From Streptomyces sp. CBMA156 (GTDB lineage Bacteria; Actinomycetota; Actinomycetes; Streptomycetales; Streptomycetaceae): DNA of 56,236 bases. Shown here piece by piece: positions 35,389 through 44,109 of the stretch. The stretch is taken from the NCBI RefSeq assembly GCF_014596515.1, contig NZ_MSJQ01000283.1, positions 1 to 56,236 of the forward strand. The letters are read 5' to 3'. The translations under genes and the position numbers were made by a program. Every line of letters starts with the position of its first letter. Within the stretch, counting starts at the first letter, position 1. The notes beneath the pieces were generated by a model that was not told the origin of the DNA, did not search any database, and saw only the letters and a list, made by a program, of their open reading frames with translations.

Positions 35389-35772
35389 GTGGGTGCGCTC
35401 GGCACCACGGTGATGATCGGGTTCGCGGCCGTCGGCGGGATGGCCCCGGTCGCGAACGCGGCGGAGCCGGTGGTCACCGTCGCCGCCGAGGACCTCTCGA
35501 GCACGTCGGCCGGCGCAGCGGACGCCGACTCGTCCGCGGCAGCGGTCGCCGGCGCGAGCCCCAGCCAGACGCTGGCCCTCAGCTGCTGGAACGCCCGCGT
35601 CGACGGCGGCTGGTTCTACGAGACGTGTAACGGCAAGAAGTACAAGCCGTTCGTCGACTGTTCGAACGGCTACCGCTACATCTCCAAGACCTACTACGGC
35701 GGCCAGCACAACTTCGCCCTGCAGTGCCCGGCCCGCACCACCGCCGTGCGCGGCGGCGCGATCGGCAGCTGA
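35389..35772 (+). CDS. Secreted protein, about 127 aa, unknown
   Basis: A hydrophobic leader (TTVMIGFAAVGGMAPVANA) ends at an AxA site near residue 25. An Ala/Ser-rich linker follows, then a compact domain with four Cys (LSCWNARVDGGWFYETCNG, FVDCSNGYRYISKTYYGG, ALQCPARTT). The pattern looks like a small disulfide-bonded exported domain. The GTG at 35389 is my choice because the leader lacks charged residues if it starts later; the ribosome site is weak and an upstream in-frame ATG/GTG cannot be excluded. Confidence 0.55.
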   Translation: MGALGTTVMIGFAAVGGMAPVANAAEPVVTVAAEDLSSTSAGAADADSSAAAVAGASPSQTLALSCWNARVDGGWFYETCNGKKYKPFVDCSNGYRYISKTYYGGQHNFALQCPARTTAVRGGAIGS

Positions 35773-35798
35773 CGTCGCGTGACCGCGTGACAGAGCCT

Positions 35799-35825
35799 CG
35801 GCACCGCCGCTCGACAGGGGTGCCG
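35799..35825 (+). terminator. Hairpin after the secreted protein gene
   Basis: CGGCACC (35799-35805) pairs with GGTGCCG (35819-35825) around a 13-base loop, 27 bases after the stop codon. Confidence 0.45.
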
Positions 35826-35969
35826 GGGCCCCGCAGCGGCTCGGACCCCACCAAGTCGCCCGCATCGTCTGCCTCCTGACCCGGTGGGCCCGCCTCCTCA
35901 CGGCGGCGTACCGGGCGGCTCCTTCGTCCCCACACGTGCCACGTCCGGGTCGAGCCGCGTGCTCAAGCC

Positions 35970-37187
35970 CTACTTGACGTGCGCCTGAAGCCATCCGGGG
36001 GTGTCGCAGATGCCCGGTTCGACCGTACCGGCGCAGTACCAGGGGACATCCCCGTAACCGCGTTCGAAGTACTGGACGGCGCGTGCCGGGACACCCTCGG
36101 CCTTGAAGGGCTTGCCCTGGGCAAGGATCTCCAGTGGAGCGCCAGGCGCGGCCTCACCGGCAACGCGGTAGGCGGCCTTGAGCTTGAACGTGCAGGTCTC
36201 GTTCTTGGTGATCGCGTCGATCTTGAGGTTGGTCCCGGTCTGGTTCTGGCCCAGGGCGATCGACGCCCCCTGGAAGTACGGCTTGCCCTGTTGGCCGCCC
36301 TCGTCCTCGACCACCAGGACCTTGCTGCGTCCGGAGAGATCCAGCGCGAGATTCCTCATGGGGGATTCCCCCGCCGGGGGGTAGCGCACGACCGCCGCGG
36401 CATCGGCGGGAACGCAGTTGACGTCGTCGGCGGTGATGTTGTCGATGTTGACGGGAGCCGTCTTCCGGCTCTCCAAGCCCAGTCGAAAGGAGGTGGCAGT
36501 GCCGTTGTACGTGAAGTTCTCGGGCGCCCGGACCAGCGTTGGCTGGTCGGTCAGCAGCCGACCGCCCATCGGTCTCAACAACTCCCATACCTTCCGGACG
36601 TGTTCTCGGAAGTCGCGCGGGTTGACCGGGATCGAGGTCAGTGCCTGCTGCGCCTGGGCGGAGAGCGGCTTGTCGAGGACGATGTACCACGTGTTCGGGA
36701 AGCTGACGGGGTCGTACTCCTCGAACGTGTCCTGGGTCACCGTGACGTCGATCGGCGGTCGTGCGCCGTCCACTTCCTGCTGAGCCGCGTCCTGATGACG
36801 GGCGGTGTCTACCGATCCCATGTTGTCGAGCTCGTGGGCCAGCCACCATCCTCCGGTGCTGCTCACCAGGGCGACGGCCACGGTCAAGGCGACGAACCGG
36901 ACACGTCTGCCGCCACGGTGTGCAGCCCCATCCGGGGCGAGCACGCTGGTCACGTCGTCCAGAAGGCGCCCTGCCGTGGAAGCGGCCGAGATCGGCACGG
37001 GGGGCGGGAAGGCAGGGGGAGCCGACAACGGCTGGGCGGTCGGCGGGAGGACAGGCCCTGCGACAGCACCAGGATCGGGGAGGTTCGTGGATGACGGCGA
37101 TGCCGGGGGCACCGGCGGAACCGGGGGCTGCCCCGGCGTCACCCCGGGGCTGGATCCATCTGACGCGTTCGGCGGCGTGGTGGTCAT
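35970..37187 (-). CDS. Membrane-anchored protein with Pro-rich N-terminus
   Basis: This 405-residue protein has a Pro/Ser-rich cytoplasmic segment (residues 1-85), one membrane helix (FVALTVAVALVSSTGGWWLA, about 102-121) and an extracytoplasmic domain of about 280 residues. In that domain I see no catalytic motif; Cys pairs occur late (ETCTFKL, WYCAGTVEPGICDTPGW). I do not recognise a family. The ATG at 37187 was chosen because GGGGGAAA precedes it. The frame is open upstream only because it runs into a transposase remnant, which is not part of this gene. Confidence 0.65.
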   Translation of the reverse strand: MTTTPPNASDGSSPGVTPGQPPVPPVPPASPSSTNLPDPGAVAGPVLPPTAQPLSAPPAFPPPVPISAASTAGRLLDDVTSVLAPDGAAHRGGRRVRFVALTVAVALVSSTGGWWLAHELDNMGSVDTARHQDAAQQEVDGARPPIDVTVTQDTFEEYDPVSFPNTWYIVLDKPLSAQAQQALTSIPVNPRDFREHVRKVWELLRPMGGRLLTDQPTLVRAPENFTYNGTATSFRLGLESRKTAPVNIDNITADDVNCVPADAAAVVRYPPAGESPMRNLALDLSGRSKVLVVEDEGGQQGKPYFQGASIALGQNQTGTNLKIDAITKNETCTFKLKAAYRVAGEAAPGAPLEILAQGKPFKAEGVPARAVQYFERGYGDVPWYCAGTVEPGICDTPGWLQAHVK

Positions 37188-37299
37188 GCGTTTCCCCCAG
37201 GAGACTGCTCCTGCGTGTGGGCTTCGATGGTGCCGTACATCCAGCCGCGAAGACACTGGTTTGACCCGTTTGTGGCTGTGGCAGGACGTTTGGCGCCAT

Positions 37300-37622
37300 G
37301 ACAGGCCGAGGTTTGGCATACTGCCCGGCTTGCCGTCGGCAAAGCGCTTGCGGTTGGCGATCTGGTCGGCGGGCTGTGGGATCACCGCCTGGATTCCGCT
37401 TCTGCGCAGGTGCTTGCGGATGGCCCGAGACGAGTAGGCCCGGTCGGCCAGGGCCACGAGGGGCCGGGTGCGCGGCCGGCACCGGCCGTCCGCTGCCAGG
37501 TGGATCCTGGTGGTCAGCCCGCCGCGGGAGCGTCCGGTGGCGTGGTGGCCGGGCTCGTCGGCCGGGGCTCCTTTTGACGGGCCCCGGCCGCGTTCTGGTG
37601 GGCGCGCACGATAGAACACCAC
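37300..37622 (-). pseudogene. Broken IS5-family transposase
   Basis: Read leftward, the translation shows the Streptomyces IS5-type DDE transposase landmarks: KGAPADEPGHHATGRSRGG, LTTRIHLAADGRCRP, then LADRAYSSRAIRKHLRRSGI and VIPQPADQIANRKR. The stretch between GRCRP and RTRPLVALADRAYS is missing (normally about 35 residues). The N-terminal third and the C-terminal DDE Glu region are also absent. It cannot be active. It lies at the left border of the biosynthetic cluster, next to a locally AT-richer stretch (37620-37680). Confidence 0.8.
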
Positions 37623-37676
37623 TCCTATTTCCGACTAAGGAAAAGCACCCGTCATTCACGAAAAGAGAATGGTTGG

Positions 37677-39155
37677 TTAGGGGAAGATGTTTTGGCCGGG
37701 GGTGAGGGTGTGGGTGGGGTCGTAGGTGTTTTTGGCGGTGGTGAGGGTGGTCCAGTGGGGGCCGTAGTGGGTTTGCCAGTCGTGGGGGGTCATGTGGGGG
37801 ATGGCGCCGACGAGGTAGCGTTTTGCGCCGAGTTGGGTGGCGGTGTTGTAGAGGGTGCGGTTGCGTTGGAGGGCGGGTTGGGGGTTGGTGTCGGGGTGGG
37901 GGAAGGTGAGGAGGTCGAAGAGGTAGGTGGTGGGTTCGTTGGGGGTGATGGCGAGGGGGTGGGTGAGTTTGTTGGTGTGGAAGGGGTAGCAGAGGAGGAG
38001 GCCGGCGCCGATGTCTTGGGGGGTGATTTGGGGGAGGGCGTGGTTGAGGAATTGGGGGGTGGTGGTGGCGGGGAGGAAGAGGGAGAGCCAGGGTTTGGGG
38101 GCGTTCCAGTAGCCGAGGTTTTTGATGGTGTCGGCGAAGGTGTCGGCGCGGTGGGTGTAGTCGTGGTAGGTCTGGTCGGTGATGTCGGTGGTGGTGGGGT
38201 TGAGGTTGGTGAGGAGGGGTGTGGGGTTGGGGGTGGTGGTGTTGTAGTGGGCGACGGCTTCGATTTTGTAGCGGGGGGGTTGTCCGTTGGGTTGGATGAG
38301 GATTTCGCCGATTTGGGAGGGGAAGCGGCCGTCGTTGAGGATGGTTTGTTGGTCGGTGAGGAAGGTGTGTTGGTCGTTGTAGGTGAGGGTGAAGACGCGG
38401 GCGTTTTTGGGGGCGGGGATGAGTTTGAGGGTGGCGCGGGTGATGATGCCGACTTGGCCGGCGCCGGCGAGGGCGGTGTGGAAGAGGGTGGGGTTGTGGG
38501 TGGGGGAGGCGGTGAGGATGCGGCCGGTGCCGGTGACGATTTCGATGGATTCGACGGTGTCGGCTTGGAGGCCGTGTTTGTGGACGGTGGAGCCGATGCC
38601 GCCGACGCTGATGGTGCCGCCGATGGAGAGGTGGAGGTAGTCGGTGAGGCAGGGGGGTGTGAGGTTGTGGGTGAGGGTGGCGTCGGTGAGTTGGGCCCAG
38701 GTGACGCCGGCGTCGACGGTGGCGTTGGTGGGGGTGATGGCGTGGATGCGGTTGAGGGCGCGGGCGTTGATGCTGATGCCGCCGGCGACGCCGGCTTGGC
38801 CGTAGTTGGAGTGTGATTCGAGTTCGGTGCCGGTGCCGCTTTGGCCGTTCATGGCGACTTTGAGGTTGTTGCGGCGGGCGTAGTTGATGATGGTGGCGAT
38901 GTCGGCGGGGCCGGTGGGGGTGAGGACGGCGTAGGGGGTGGTGGTGGTGAGGCGTCCGAAGTCGTGGGCGTGGGTGTCGCGGGTGGTGGTGTCGGTGGTG
39001 AGGGTGCCCTGGATGGGGGGCAGGGGGGTGATGCGTCCGGGGGTGGGGGTGTCGGTGGTGGTGGCCCAGGTGCGGGTGGTGGTGTTGAAGCCGATGACGG
39101 TGGCGGTGGCGCCGGTGAGGATGGTGCGCCTGGTTGGTGTGGGTCGGTGGTTCAT
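37677..39155 (-). CDS. Exported FAD-linked oxidase, cytokinin-dehydrogenase/BBE-like
   Basis: This 492-residue protein has a twin-arginine-type start (PTRRTILTGATATVIGF) and so is probably exported folded with FAD. A PCMH FAD-binding domain follows (YAVLTPTGPADIATIINYARRNNLKVAMNGQSG, GGTISVGGIGSTVHKHGLQADTV). The C-terminal domain resembles cytokinin dehydrogenases and ends YDPTHTLTPGQNIF. The loop with NGQSGTG lacks the His that carries covalent FAD in relatives. AGGAGA precedes the ATG. Codons end nearly always in C and Thr, His and Asn are overused, as in the next gene. It is last of three leftward cluster genes. Confidence 0.85.
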   Translation of the reverse strand: MNHRPTPTRRTILTGATATVIGFNTTTRTWATTTDTPTPGRITPLPPIQGTLTTDTTTRDTHAHDFGRLTTTTPYAVLTPTGPADIATIINYARRNNLKVAMNGQSGTGTELESHSNYGQAGVAGGISINARALNRIHAITPTNATVDAGVTWAQLTDATLTHNLTPPCLTDYLHLSIGGTISVGGIGSTVHKHGLQADTVESIEIVTGTGRILTASPTHNPTLFHTALAGAGQVGIITRATLKLIPAPKNARVFTLTYNDQHTFLTDQQTILNDGRFPSQIGEILIQPNGQPPRYKIEAVAHYNTTTPNPTPLLTNLNPTTTDITDQTYHDYTHRADTFADTIKNLGYWNAPKPWLSLFLPATTTPQFLNHALPQITPQDIGAGLLLCYPFHTNKLTHPLAITPNEPTTYLFDLLTFPHPDTNPQPALQRNRTLYNTATQLGAKRYLVGAIPHMTPHDWQTHYGPHWTTLTTAKNTYDPTHTLTPGQNIFP

Positions 39156-39900
39156 GGTGGGGTCTCCTGGTGGGTGGCGTGGGCGGGGTGGTGTGGCCGG
39201 GTCTGCGCGGGACGGTGGTCCTGGGTGGGGTGGTGTTGTAAGTCCGGTGTGTTTCGGGGTGGTTGTGGTGTCGCGGGGGTGAAGCGGCCCCGGCCGGGGG
39301 GGGGTTGGGTGGTGTCCGGGGTTTCTGTTCTGTGTTGGTGTTGTTGGTTGTTGTGCGGGTTTGTCTGTTGTGTTGTGGTGTCGTGTGCGTTCTGGCCGGT
39401 GGTGTGACTGTCTGGTGTCCGGCGTCGTTGTGTTCGGGGCTTTCGTGCCGTGTTGGTGCGGTCCTGTACTGAGCCCCGTGTCGTGTCGTGTGGTTGTGGG
39501 CCGGGTTCTGTTGTGGGGCTGGGCGTGGCCGCGTATGGCGTTGTGGGTTTCGCTGGGTTCTGTGCCGGGCTCGGGGGTTCCCGTGGTGGGCTTGGTCTGT
39601 GTTGTCCTGGGCCGGCGTGGTGTCCGGCGCGGTGTCCGGGGTTCCCGGGCTGTGCGGTGCCCGCCCGGTGCTGTGCCTGTGGTGTGCCGTGCCCGCCTTG
39701 TGGGGTGCTCGTCCTGTGCCCGGGGTTGTGCCTGCGGTGTGCGGTGCCCGCCCTGTGCTGTGCCTCGTTCCCGGTGTTGTGCCCCGGTGTTGTGTTCGCC
39801 CTGTGCTGTGCCTCGTTTCCGGTGTTGTGTCCTGGTGTTGTGTGTTGGGGCCGGCGTGCCGGCGGGCCGGCTGGTGGGGTGGTGGGGTGGTGGGGTGGTG
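39156..39900. other. G/T-rich gap inside the cluster
   Basis: The 745-bp gap between the FAD oxidase and the monooxygenase is extremely G/T-rich on the + strand. The open frames here follow from that composition and lack ribosome sites and protein-like sequence. At 39750-39845 it contains a 48-bp direct repeat. So large a gap within a three-gene run suggests that the oxidase has its own promoter. Confidence 0.6.
39750..39845 (+). repeat. 48-bp tandem duplication
   Basis: Two units (39750-39797 and 39798-39845), both starting GCCCTGTGCTGTGCCTCGTT, differ at only a few positions. A shorter degenerate relative precedes them near 39700-39748. Confidence 0.85.
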
Positions 39901-41859
39901 TTAGGGGGTGTGGTTGGTGTGGGTGGTGGTTTGGTAGTTGGTGAGGTCGAAGGTGTGGGTTTGTTGGCGGTAGCGCCAGGTGTAGGTGGGCCAGATGGAG
40001 GGGTTGTTGCCGTGGTTGTCGGTGTACCAGCTGTGGCAGCCGCCGGTGTTCCAGACGGTGTTTTTGAGGCGGTTCTGGAGGGTGTGGTTGTAGGTGGTCT
40101 GGGCGTGGGGGTGGACGTTGACGCTGGTGAGGTGGTGGGTGTCGAGGGTTTTGATGGCGGCGAGGATGTAGGTGATCTGGGCTTCGATCATGACGGTTTG
40201 TGAGGAGTGGCCGAGGGTGGTGTTGGGGCCGAGGAGCATGAAGAGGTTGGGGAAGCCGTGGATGGTGGTGCCGCGGTGGGCGGTCATGCCGTGGTGGTTC
40301 CAGGTGTCGGCGAGGGTGGTGCCGTGTTGTCCGTGGATGAGGTGGGCGATGGGGCGGTCGGTGGCGTTGAAGCCGGTGGCGAGGATGATGGTGTCGGTGT
40401 GGCGTCGGGTGCCGTCGGCGGTGGTGATGTGGGTGGGGCCGATGTGGGTGATGGTGTCGGTGATGATGTCGACGTTGGGTTGTTGGATGGCGGGGTACCA
40501 GGTGTTGGAGAAGAGGAGGCGTTTGCAGCCGACGGTGTAGTCGGGGGTGAGGAGTTTGCGCAGGGTGGGGTCGGGGACGGATTTTTTGAGGTGGCCGGCG
40601 GCCATGTTCTTCATGCCGGTGGTGCGGGTGGGGCGGGACATGAAGAACGCGACGATTTCGCGGCCGTGTTTGTTGAGGTTGCGGCGTAGGTGTTGGTAGC
40701 CGGGGAGGTGGCGCAGCATCCAGGTGTGGCGGGGGGTGTTGGGTTTGTCGGGTTTGGCGGCGATCCAGGGGGGTGTGCGCTGGTAGAGGTGGAGTCGGGT
40801 GGTGTGGGGTTGGATGGCGGGGACGAACTGGATGGCGGAGGCGCCGGTGCCGATGACGGCGGTGGTGCGGCCGGTGAGGTCGTGGTCGTGGCGCCAGCGG
40901 GAGGAGTGGAAGACGGTGCCGGTGAAGGTGTCGAGGCCGGGGATGTCGGGGGTGTGGGGGTCGGAGAGGTAGCCGGTGCCGGTGACGAGGATCTGGGCGG
41001 TGTAGTGGCCGTGGGTGGTGTGGATGTTCCAGTGCTGGTGGGTGTCGTCCCAGGTGGCGTTGTGGAGTTCGTGGTTGTGGCGCAGGTGGGGTTCGACGCC
41101 GTAGCGCTTCGCGCAGTCGCGTAGGTAGGTGTGGACTTCGTTCTGGGTGGCGAAGGTGGATTTCCAGTCGGGGTTGCGGGCGAAGGAGAAGGAGTAGAGG
41201 TGGGCCTGGACGTCGCAGGCGCAGCCGGGGTAGGTGTTGTCGCGCCAGGTGCCGCCGATGTCGTCGGCGCGTTCGAAGACGAGGAAGTCGTCGATGCCGG
41301 CTTTGAGGAGGTTGATGGCGGTGCCGAGGCCGGAGATGCCGGCGCCGATGACGGCGACTTTGAGGTGGCGTACGGCGAGGTCGCCGGCTGAGGTGGTGGC
41401 GGTGGTGTCCTGACGGGCGCCCGCGGTGCCCGTGGCGGTGGCGGTGGCCGTGCCCGTGGCGGTGCCCGTGGCGGTGGCGGTGTCCGGGGTGATGGTGCCC
41501 GCGGTGTTCGTGCCCGCGGCGACCGCGGTACCCGTGCCCGTGCCGGTGGTGGCGGTGTTCGTGGCCGTGGCGGCCGTGGTGGTGTTGTCCGCGGTGGTCG
41601 CGCCGGTGGTGGTGGCGGTGGTGGTGCCCGTCGCGCTCGCGGTGCTCGCGCCCGTGGTGGTGTCGGTGTGTGTGGTGCTCGTGCCCGTGGTGCCCGTGCG
41701 GGTGGTGTTCGTGGCGGTGTCTGCGGTGTCCGTGTGGGTGGTGTTCGCACTGGTGGTGTTGGTGTGGGGGGTGGGGGTCACCCCCGCCGTTGGGGTTGTG
41801 GTGGTGGCCGGTGTGGTGGTGGCCGTGGTGGTGGGGTTGGGGGCGGGGGTGGTGGTCAT
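39901..41859 (-). CDS. Flavin monooxygenase, Baeyer-Villiger type, with Thr/Ala-rich N-terminal extension
   Basis: This 652-residue protein has two parts. Residues 1 to about 165 are almost only Thr, Ala, Gly and Asn. The catalytic part begins near residue 166 with VAVIGAGISGLGTAINLLKA (FAD Rossmann), then DDIGGTWRDNTYPGCACDV, the Baeyer-Villiger fingerprint FTGTVFHSSRW (FxGxxxHxxxW), the NADPH motif GTGASAIQFVPAI and ILATGFNATD. It would insert oxygen next to a ketone or oxidise a heteroatom. GAGGA precedes the ATG at 41859, and I see no in-frame ATG or GTG nearer the Rossmann fold. It follows the methyltransferase gene by 44 bases, so they are one transcript. Confidence 0.85.
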   Translation of the reverse strand: MTTTPAPNPTTTATTTPATTTTPTAGVTPTPHTNTTSANTTHTDTADTATNTTRTGTTGTSTTHTDTTTGASTASATGTTTATTTGATTADNTTTAATATNTATTGTGTGTAVAAGTNTAGTITPDTATATGTATGTATATATGTAGARQDTTATTSAGDLAVRHLKVAVIGAGISGLGTAINLLKAGIDDFLVFERADDIGGTWRDNTYPGCACDVQAHLYSFSFARNPDWKSTFATQNEVHTYLRDCAKRYGVEPHLRHNHELHNATWDDTHQHWNIHTTHGHYTAQILVTGTGYLSDPHTPDIPGLDTFTGTVFHSSRWRHDHDLTGRTTAVIGTGASAIQFVPAIQPHTTRLHLYQRTPPWIAAKPDKPNTPRHTWMLRHLPGYQHLRRNLNKHGREIVAFFMSRPTRTTGMKNMAAGHLKKSVPDPTLRKLLTPDYTVGCKRLLFSNTWYPAIQQPNVDIITDTITHIGPTHITTADGTRRHTDTIILATGFNATDRPIAHLIHGQHGTTLADTWNHHGMTAHRGTTIHGFPNLFMLLGPNTTLGHSSQTVMIEAQITYILAAIKTLDTHHLTSVNVHPHAQTTYNHTLQNRLKNTVWNTGGCHSWYTDNHGNNPSIWPTYTWRYRQQTHTFDLTNYQTTTHTNHTP

Positions 41860-41903
41860 GCGTCGGTGTCCTCTTTTCGGGTGTGCGCGGTGGGTCTTGG
41901 GGG

Positions 41904-42797
41904 TCAGGCGCGGCGGGTGAGGGTGACGCGGAAGTTGTTGAAGATGTGGTCTTCGAGGGTGTAGGCGAAGATGTCGAGGTAGCGCTCGAAGCGGGCGACG
42001 GTGGTTTCGTCGGTCATGGTGACGGCTTCGTCGCGGCGGGTGGCGAGGAGTTGGAGCCAGGCGCGGCAGGCGCGGGCGAAGGATTCGGGTTCGTTGCGGA
42101 TTTCGGTGACTTCGAAGAGGCCGTCGAGGCCGGTGGCGAGTTCGGGGAGGCGGGGGATGTGGCAGCCTTCGAATTCTTCGCGCTGGAGGAATTTGAGGTC
42201 GTCGAGGAGCCGGCGGCGCAGTGGGGGGTTTTCGACGGTCATGGTGTGCAGGACGAAGCGGGCGCCGGGCTTGAGGAGGGAGTGGACCTGCTTGAAGAAG
42301 ACGCGGTAGCGCTGGGTGCGCTCTTTGGGGGTGAGGGAGGAGAGGACGAAGTGTTCGAGGGCGTTGATGCAGAACGCGGCGTCGTAGGGGGCGTGGCCTT
42401 CGGGGAGGCGGTGGTCTTCCCAGCTTTCGACGCGGGCTTCGATGGCGGGGTTGTTGAGGGCGTCGACGAAGTCGGCCTGGGTGCGGGAGAGGGTGACGCC
42501 GACGGCTTTTTTGACGCCGTGGACGGTGGTGAGGCGGTTGAGCATGGTGCCCCAGCCGCAGCCGATGTCCAGGACGGTGTCGGTGTGGGCGGCGCGGGCG
42601 AGGTCGGTGAAGGCGTCGAGTTTGCGTTCCTGGGCTTCGTCGAGGACGGTGACGAGGTCTTCGCCGTCCTCCCAGTAGCCGCCGGAGTACATCATGGTGG
42701 GGCCCAGGATGAGCCGGTAGAGCTCGTTGGGGACCTCGTAGTGGTGGCGGATGGCCTCGACGTCGGGGTTGATGGAGCGGGCTTCGACGGTGGTCAT
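41904..42797 (-). CDS. Cyclopropane-fatty-acid-synthase-family SAM methyltransferase
   Basis: This 297-residue protein opens with the CFA-synthase/mycolic-acid-cyclopropanase signature HHYEVPNELYRLILGPTMMYS followed by GGYWEDG. It has the SAM site VLDIGCGWGTMLNRL near residue 78, VGVTLSRTQ, and INALEHF. The family transfers a methyl or methylene from SAM to a double bond or nucleophilic carbon of an acyl chain, using a carbocation. In Streptomyces, relatives also act in specialised metabolism. GAGGGG precedes the ATG. It is first of the leftward cluster genes, facing the ACP-KAS III-reductase operon across a repeat-rich spacer. Confidence 0.87.
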   Translation of the reverse strand: MTTVEARSINPDVEAIRHHYEVPNELYRLILGPTMMYSGGYWEDGEDLVTVLDEAQERKLDAFTDLARAAHTDTVLDIGCGWGTMLNRLTTVHGVKKAVGVTLSRTQADFVDALNNPAIEARVESWEDHRLPEGHAPYDAAFCINALEHFVLSSLTPKERTQRYRVFFKQVHSLLKPGARFVLHTMTVENPPLRRRLLDDLKFLQREEFEGCHIPRLPELATGLDGLFEVTEIRNEPESFARACRAWLQLLATRRDEAVTMTDETTVARFERYLDIFAYTLEDHIFNNFRVTLTRRA

Positions 42798-42954
42798 GGG
42801 ATGGGGCCCCTCGGTTGATGGTGGTGGACGGTGTGGGTCGGGCTGCGGGCTGTGTGCCGGTGCGGCCCGTATCGCGGCGGGTCTGAAGCCGCGGGTGGCG
42901 CGGTGTCCGGGCCGGGCTGTGGGTCGGGCCTGGCCGCCGCCGTGTGGGTGGCGG

Positions 42955-43690
42955 GTGCCCGTCGCGGTGTGAACGGCCTTGCGGGGATGCTGCGTTGGCG
43001 TGTGCCTGCCGTGCCGTGCCGGGTTGGGTGCTCGGTGTGGCCTGAAGCCGCGGGTGGTGCCGGGTGGTGCGGTCGGGTTGTCTGTGCCGGCGGGCGGGGT
43101 GCTCGGCGGGTGCCGTGTGGTGTGGGCGGCCAGGGCCGTTGAAGCTTCCCTTTTCCGGGCTGTGCCGGGCTGGATGCCCGGCGGCTTTCCGTCCTGGAGC
43201 GAACGGCTTTGCAGAGGTGCCGTGTTGGTGCGTGGTGCTGTTCGGGGTGGACGGCCTGGCCGCCGGTGGCCCTGGGCTTGCCGGTCCGGGCTGGGTGCCC
43301 GTCGCGGTGTGAACGGCCTTGCGGGGACGCTGCGTTGGCGTGCGCCTGCCGTGCGGTGTCGGGTTGGGTGCCCGGTGTGGCCTGAAGCCGCGGGTGGTGC
43401 CGGGTGGTGCGGTCGGGCGGTCTGTGCCGGCGGGCGGGGTGCTCGGCGGGTTGCCGTGTGGTGTGGGCGGCCAGGGCCGTTGAAGCTTCCCTTCTCCGGG
43501 CTGTGCCGGGCTGGATGCCCGGCGGCTTTCCGTCCTGGAGCGAACGGCTTTGCGGAGATGCCGTGTTGGTGCGTGGTGCTGTTCGGGGTGGACGGCCTGG
43601 CCGCCGGTGGCCCTGGGCTTGCCGGTCCGGGCTGGCTGCCCGGCGGATGCTGTCCGGCGTGAACGGCCTTGCGGGGCCGCTGCGTTGGCG
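42955..43690. repeat. 341-bp tandem repeat, about 2.1 copies, between divergent operons
   Basis: The block beginning GTGCCCGTCGCGGTGTGAAC at 42955 recurs at 43296 and in part near 43645. GAAGCTTCCC at 43141 and 43482 gives the same 341-bp period. Inside each unit, a short element GAACGGCYTTGCRGRG recurs at 42971, 43201, 43312, 43542 and 43661, so spacings alternate 230 and 111-119. Because 341 is not a multiple of three, the copies lie in different frames, which argues against coding. The whole spacer 42798-44403 shows no convincing gene on either strand. Confidence 0.85.
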
Positions 43691-44109
43691 TGGCCCGTGC
43701 CGTCCCGTTCCGTTGGTGTGTGCCGTGCCGGGTTGGGTGTCCGGTGTGGCTTGGTGGTGGCTGGTGGTGCGGGTTGTTGCGTGGGTTGTGCGGGCCGGGG
43801 CCGGGGTGGGGGTGGTGTGCGGGCGGGTGCGGTGTGTTGTGGGGTCAGGTAAGCGTGTGTCTCGCAAGCGGTCCGCAAGGGGGTGTGGGGGTTGCGGGTT
43901 GCGGGCTGGTTGCGTGGGGGCGGGTTTCATGCGGTTTCGGCAAGACACGCGGCCCCCACGGCCTTCCCGGGGGGTGCTTCGGTTCCCGGGTGGTGTTGTC
44001 CGTTGTTCCCGGGGTGCGGGGTGCCTGGTTGTTCCCGGGGTGTTGCCAGGACGTGCACTCGTCCGCCTGAACGCCTGCTCGCCTGAACGTCTGCTGGCCG
44101 GTTTCTGCC

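Noticed and set aside
37692..39407. Long open frames on the + strand rich in Gly/Val/Glu over the FAD oxidase gene
   Set aside because: They are the complement of C-rich codons on the true coding strand; the leftward frame has an intact FAD-oxidase fold, a Tat signal and a ribosome site.
37677..42797. 10-methyl-fatty-acid (tmsA/tmsB, BfaA/BfaB-like) pathway
   Set aside because: A CFA-synthase-like methyltransferase with a FAD oxidase recalls it, but the oxidase is Tat-type and cytokinin-dehydrogenase-like, and a Baeyer-Villiger-like enzyme lies between them.
41860..43878. Leftward frame that extends the monooxygenase upstream to about 1325 residues
   Set aside because: It crosses the methyltransferase gene in another frame and the non-coding repeat spacer. 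The ATG at 41859 has a ribosome site.
42955..43948. Repeat-containing protein encoded leftward in the cluster spacer
   Set aside because: The copies are offset by 341 bp, which is not a multiple of three, so the frame is not kept, and there is no ribosome site.
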